Shown: one piece after another, positions 6,851 to 9,398 of the stretch
Numbering within the stretch: the first letter of the stretch is position 1
How the letters are laid out: every line of letters begins with the position of its first letter
NCBI GenBank assembly: GCA_949935685.1
Contig: CATLGN010000044.1
Span: forward strand, 1-9,398
DNA: 9,398 bases
Direction: 5' to 3'
Source: an uncultured Lachnospiraceae bacterium
GTDB taxonomy: Bacteria > Bacillota > Clostridia > Lachnospirales > Lachnospiraceae
Program-made: the position numbers and the translations under genes
Notes under the pieces: generated by a model
The model's input: the letters and a program-made list of their open reading frames with translations, nothing else
Told to the model about the DNA's origin: nothing
Database searches by the model: none

Positions 6851-7930
6851 CTAGGCGTATGCAGCATCTGCAAGTTTGTCCGGCGGATCAATTTTTTTGC
6901 CGTAATATTTTTCTCCGCAATGGTAATTATCCACCCACAAAACCACATAAAAATCCGCGGTGTCCAATTCTCTGCAATAGTCGCGCCCCACTCTGCCAGC
7001 GCCGAATATTACAATCTTTTTTCCTCGTAAAGCGTTAAAATACGGACAAATATATTGCGGAAACACCGCCGACGGGTCAAACTGTAAAAATTTCGGTATC
7101 ATCTCCGCGACCCTGCACATAAACCATCTCTGAAACTGCAGCCTGATCTGTTTTTCCATCCAGTGTCCCTGTAACGCTTTGCTCACCGTCAGATAAAGCG
7201 CATTGTTCTCGCTGAGACAATAGGGATTCATACGATCAGACGCCGAACCTGCACGGCGCATATAATGATAATAGCTTTCATGTGTCACTTTGACGGCATT
7301 GCATTTTAATGCATACAACATACAAAAAAGCCAGTCCTCACCATTTTTTACGGAAACATTTGCCTCTCTGTATATCTCTCTGACAATTTTTGTCCGAAAT
7401 AACTTACTACATGCGCTGTGAAGCAATCCTTCGGCGAAAACAGCATTTTCGCCATATTTACAAATTACCAGATTATCAAAAAAAGAGGCCAGCTCCCGGC
7501 TTGTCTCATAGGCGCCTGCGGGAAGCGAATCTGTCAGTATCGACGTTATCCTGCCCGTAGTATCATGTCTCTGCAACCCGGAAGTCACCAGATCGTAATG
7601 CTCCGCATCGCGCAGCAGCTTTTCATACATTTCGCACGCAATCCAGTCATCGCTGTCCACAAAACCCAGGTATTTTCCTCCTGCCGCTTCCATTCCCGCA
7701 CATCTCGCATTCGCCTGGCCGCCGTTTTCCTGATGTATTACCCTGACCCTGGCATCCGTCTCCGCATATGCGTCGCATATGTTTCCACTTCCGTCCGTGG
7801 AACCGTCATCCACAAGAATAATTTCCAGATTTCCATACGTCTGGTTTATCACGGAGTCTATGCACCGCCGCAAATATGGCTCCGTATTATATACCGGTAT
7901 GATAATACTGAGCATCCCCTTTTCCTGCAT
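6851..7930 (-). CDS. Family-2 glycosyltransferase with C-terminal module cut short by in-frame TAG
   Basis: This 359-residue GT2 glycosyltransferase has a complete catalytic domain: LSIIIPVYNTE at 7-17, ILVDDGSTDGS at 38-48, ENGGQANARCAGM at 68-80, the metal-binding VDSDDW at 91-96, CSKLFRT at 174-180 and the GEDWLFCM motif at 197-204, where the catalytic acid/base region lies. These match the sugar-adding enzymes of capsule and wall glycan assembly; donor and acceptor are unknown. Residues 303-359 are the first half of the recurring module (KKIVIFGAGRVGRDYCREL, LWVDNYHCGE, YYGKKIDPPDKL). The frame then meets TAG at 6851-6853, and the second half follows in the same frame (6665-6850). The catalytic domain is intact, so the enzyme may still work. 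The ATG at 7930 was chosen: AAAGGA lies five bases upstream, overlapping the stop of the methyltransferase gene. A start at 7969 would overlap that gene; MLSIII at 7915 is a weaker alternative. Confidence 0.9.
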   Translation of the reverse strand: MQEKGMLSIIIPVYNTEPYLRRCIDSVINQTYGNLEIILVDDGSTDGSGNICDAYAETDARVRVIHQENGGQANARCAGMEAAGGKYLGFVDSDDWIACEMYEKLLRDAEHYDLVTSGLQRHDTTGRITSILTDSLPAGAYETSRELASFFDNLVICKYGENAVFAEGLLHSACSKLFRTKIVREIYREANVSVKNGEDWLFCMLYALKCNAVKVTHESYYHYMRRAGSASDRMNPYCLSENNALYLTVSKALQGHWMEKQIRLQFQRWFMCRVAEMIPKFLQFDPSAVFPQYICPYFNALRGKKIVIFGAGRVGRDYCRELDTADFYVVLWVDNYHCGEKYYGKKIDPPDKLADAAYA

Positions 7931-7935
7931 TGTTT

Positions 7936-7941
7936 TCCTTT
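7936..7941 (-). promoter_or_regulatory. Ribosome binding site deciding the GT2 start
   Basis: AAAGGA, whose first base is the last base of the methyltransferase TGA stop, lies five bases before the ATG at 7930. It favours this start over the in-frame ATG at 7969 inside the upstream gene. Confidence 0.6.
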
Positions 7942-9107
7942 CATTCCCCTCGCGCCAGATCTCTTTCAATACGCTTTTTCAGCATATAATTGTGATTGCC
8001 GGAATCCGAGCGCATATATTTTACAACCGTAAGGCCGCATCGCGTGAATATGTCCTCCAGTTCCTCTTTCCTATATTGGTACACATGTCCGCATTGCAGC
8101 AACCGTTCATATCTCGCGTCGTCAACGTCCGCATCTTCCGGCATATCTTCCCATTGCCGATAAATATGTACATGTCCCCAGTCAGGCGTCGTCAGTATCA
8201 GGACACCGTTATCTTGCAACGCCCTGCCAATTTTTCCCAATACCTTTAACGGCTTTAAGACAAAATGTTCGAACACCTCTGTCATAATAATCAGATCATA
8301 TCGTTTTTCCGGCATATGGAACCTGTCGCGCTCTACCTCTCCCCATATCTCATGGATCTGCGCTCCGTACCATTTCTTTATTTTCTTTAATCCGCTCACA
8401 AATTGACTGTTTTCTTCCCCTAAAATGATCCAGTCCAGTCTGACGTCAGGAAACTCTTTCAAAAGAACCAGCGACATCAATCCATAACCGGGACCGATCT
8501 CCAATACGTTCTTATCTGACTGCCTTAGTATTTCCCGTTCCCAAAGGTAGGCCCAATGCGACCAGCGTGTCGATTTCAACATCCAATTACAGTCGCCGGG
8601 ATTACCGTTTCTCCATTCCCCATACGGAAGCACGGTTTCCGTAGTTTCTTCCCTGAAACATATTTCATTGACCGCCTCCATTAATTGCCGGTGCAATTCC
8701 GGATCTTCATCCATAAAATCATGGAAATTCGTATTCAAAAAAATGCCGTAATCGCATATATGATGCGCCATAAACTGTAACCGCACATCACTGGTATGCT
8801 GTATCTGCGTTGTAATAATAAAATATACGTCCTCCCGTTCAAAGAGATCATAGGGATTGCCGATCTCTTTTCCCCGCAAAAATTTCCCCTGCAATTTTGC
8901 GGAGTTATCCGCATATCCATAAACCGCTACTCCCCTCCGCAGCAAAAGCATTTCGGCAAAAAACGCATTTTCCCCCACGCCCAATAAAACTATTTTTTTT
9001 CCTGATTTTTTGATACTGTCGATTCCACACCCCGTCATATCAATCAGAAAACCGCCCTGTAGTCCTCCTCTTATATATCCGATTTTATCCAAATACTCTA
9101 TCTTCAT
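7941..9107 (-). CDS. SAM-dependent methyltransferase with N-terminal Rossmann-like module
   Basis: This 388-residue protein has two domains. Residues about 35-125 form the recurring module: GKKIVLLGVGENAFFAEMLL, VYGYADNSAKL at 62-72, GKEIGNPYDL at 79-88 and VYFIITTQIQ at 94-103. Residues about 165-365 are a class I methyltransferase: NVLEIGPGYGLMSLVLL at 200-216 is the SAM-binding motif I, RYDLIIMTEVFEHF at 269-282 is the motif II region with the EVxEH signature, GVLILTTPDWGH at 301-312 follows, and HVYQYRKEELEDIFTRCGL at 341-359 is the typical C-terminal ending. It likely methylates a sugar, a sugar nucleotide or a glycan end in the cytoplasm; the exact acceptor cannot be told. The start ATG at 9107 overlaps the preceding TGA (ATGA, 9104-9107); the ribosome site is weak (GGGCGG region), so translation is probably coupled. 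An A8 run in the gene encodes KK of GKKIVLL. Confidence 0.92.
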   Translation of the reverse strand: MKIEYLDKIGYIRGGLQGGFLIDMTGCGIDSIKKSGKKIVLLGVGENAFFAEMLLLRRGVAVYGYADNSAKLQGKFLRGKEIGNPYDLFEREDVYFIITTQIQHTSDVRLQFMAHHICDYGIFLNTNFHDFMDEDPELHRQLMEAVNEICFREETTETVLPYGEWRNGNPGDCNWMLKSTRWSHWAYLWEREILRQSDKNVLEIGPGYGLMSLVLLKEFPDVRLDWIILGEENSQFVSGLKKIKKWYGAQIHEIWGEVERDRFHMPEKRYDLIIMTEVFEHFVLKPLKVLGKIGRALQDNGVLILTTPDWGHVHIYRQWEDMPEDADVDDARYERLLQCGHVYQYRKEELEDIFTRCGLTVVKYMRSDSGNHNYMLKKRIERDLARGE

Positions 9108-9398
9108 CCTGTCCGCCCTACCCTGTCATAAATTACTTTCCCTATATTCATTCCGGCGCTGTAGCATGGATCCATTGGCGTTATTTCGAGCAAGTCGGTA
9201 AGTTCCCAGTTAGACTCATAAACTACCTTCTTTGCCAGAGAATCTATTGTCTTTCCCCCTAAAGAGTCCGTTTTGGGTTTCATCCACAAAAGCGCACCCG
9301 ACCGCTTATCGATCTTCAGCAGATAATTTGCGGCGCAGGCAGCAAAATAACAGTATGTTTCATCTTCACAATACCCATAATATTTTAACCACTCTGTC
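9104..9398 (-). CDS. Unrecognised protein, C-terminal 97 residues (runs off right edge)
   Basis: The frame ending in TGA at 9104-9106 is open back to the right edge, so this is the tail of a longer gene; its start lies outside the window. The visible part holds YCYFAACAANYLLKIDKRSG, LLWMKPKTDS, NWELTDLLEI and the ending MNIGKVIYDRVGRTG. I do not recognise the family with confidence. The YLLKIDKRSGALLW stretch resembles one blade of a beta-propeller-like protein, and a C-terminal GK-x-IYD ending resembles hypothetical proteins I recall from clostridial polysaccharide loci, but this is a weak impression. No membrane segment or catalytic motif is visible. The stop overlaps the methyltransferase start by four bases, so it belongs to the same transcription unit. 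Confidence 0.7.
   Translation of the reverse strand, partial: TEWLKYYGYCEDETYCYFAACAANYLLKIDKRSGALLWMKPKTDSLGGKTIDSLAKKVVYESNWELTDLLEITPMDPCYSAGMNIGKVIYDRVGRTG

Noticed and set aside
6851..6853. TAG as a pyrrolysine codon
   Set aside because: Nothing in the window (no Pyl machinery, not a methylamine methyltransferase) supports it, and TAG is used as an ordinary stop at 4182-4184 in the same cluster.

Overview
The window is one stretch of a large surface-polysaccharide (capsule, exopolysaccharide or cell-wall glycan) gene cluster. All genes lie on the minus strand, so transcription runs from high to low coordinates. It holds nine recognisable genes plus the detached tail of one of them, packed with 4-base start/stop overlaps (9104-9107, 5809-5812, 4655-4658, 1759-1762) or gaps of 4-16 bases. 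I see no promoter, terminator, RNA gene, CRISPR array or mobile element, so the window looks like the interior of one long operon that continues past both edges. Strong AGGAGG-type ribosome binding sites, and protein families and wording typical of gut Clostridia, suggest a Firmicute, most likely a Lachnospiraceae-type organism. This is an inference from style, not a species identification.

In transcription order: the C-terminal end of an unrecognised protein (9104-9398); a SAM-dependent methyltransferase with an N-terminal Rossmann-like module (7941-9107); a family-2 glycosyltransferase whose C-terminal module is cut by an in-frame TAG (6851-7930), with the rest still open in the same frame (6665-6850); a DUF1919 protein with an N-terminal module (5809-6705); an SGNH-hydrolase-like protein with an N-terminal module (4655-5812); a small protein made of a hydrophobic N-terminus plus the module (4182-4658); a GT-B/GT4-type glycosyltransferase (2999-4171); a second family-2 glycosyltransferase with a C-terminal module (1759-2982); an RgpF-type (rhamnan synthesis F) protein with a C-terminal module (578-1762); and the N-terminal 191 residues of an extended SDR sugar-nucleotide epimerase/dehydratase (1-573).

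The genes would act together as follows: the SDR makes or alters a sugar nucleotide, the GT2, GT4 and RgpF-type enzymes build the repeat unit on a lipid carrier, and the methyltransferase and SGNH-like protein decorate it. The DUF1919 protein belongs to a family linked to exopolysaccharide loci but has no known reaction. The most striking feature is that seven different proteins carry the same kind of short Rossmann-like module (an 'I-[YFW]-G-x-G' start, a second strand ending in an acidic or polar residue, a 'G-x-P' turn, an 'IVIA'-like strand and a final 'GI..eki' helix/strand), placed at either end and joined to unrelated catalytic domains. Base composition also shifts: the part below about 4.6 kb is visibly GC-richer than the part above it, suggesting a mosaic cluster.
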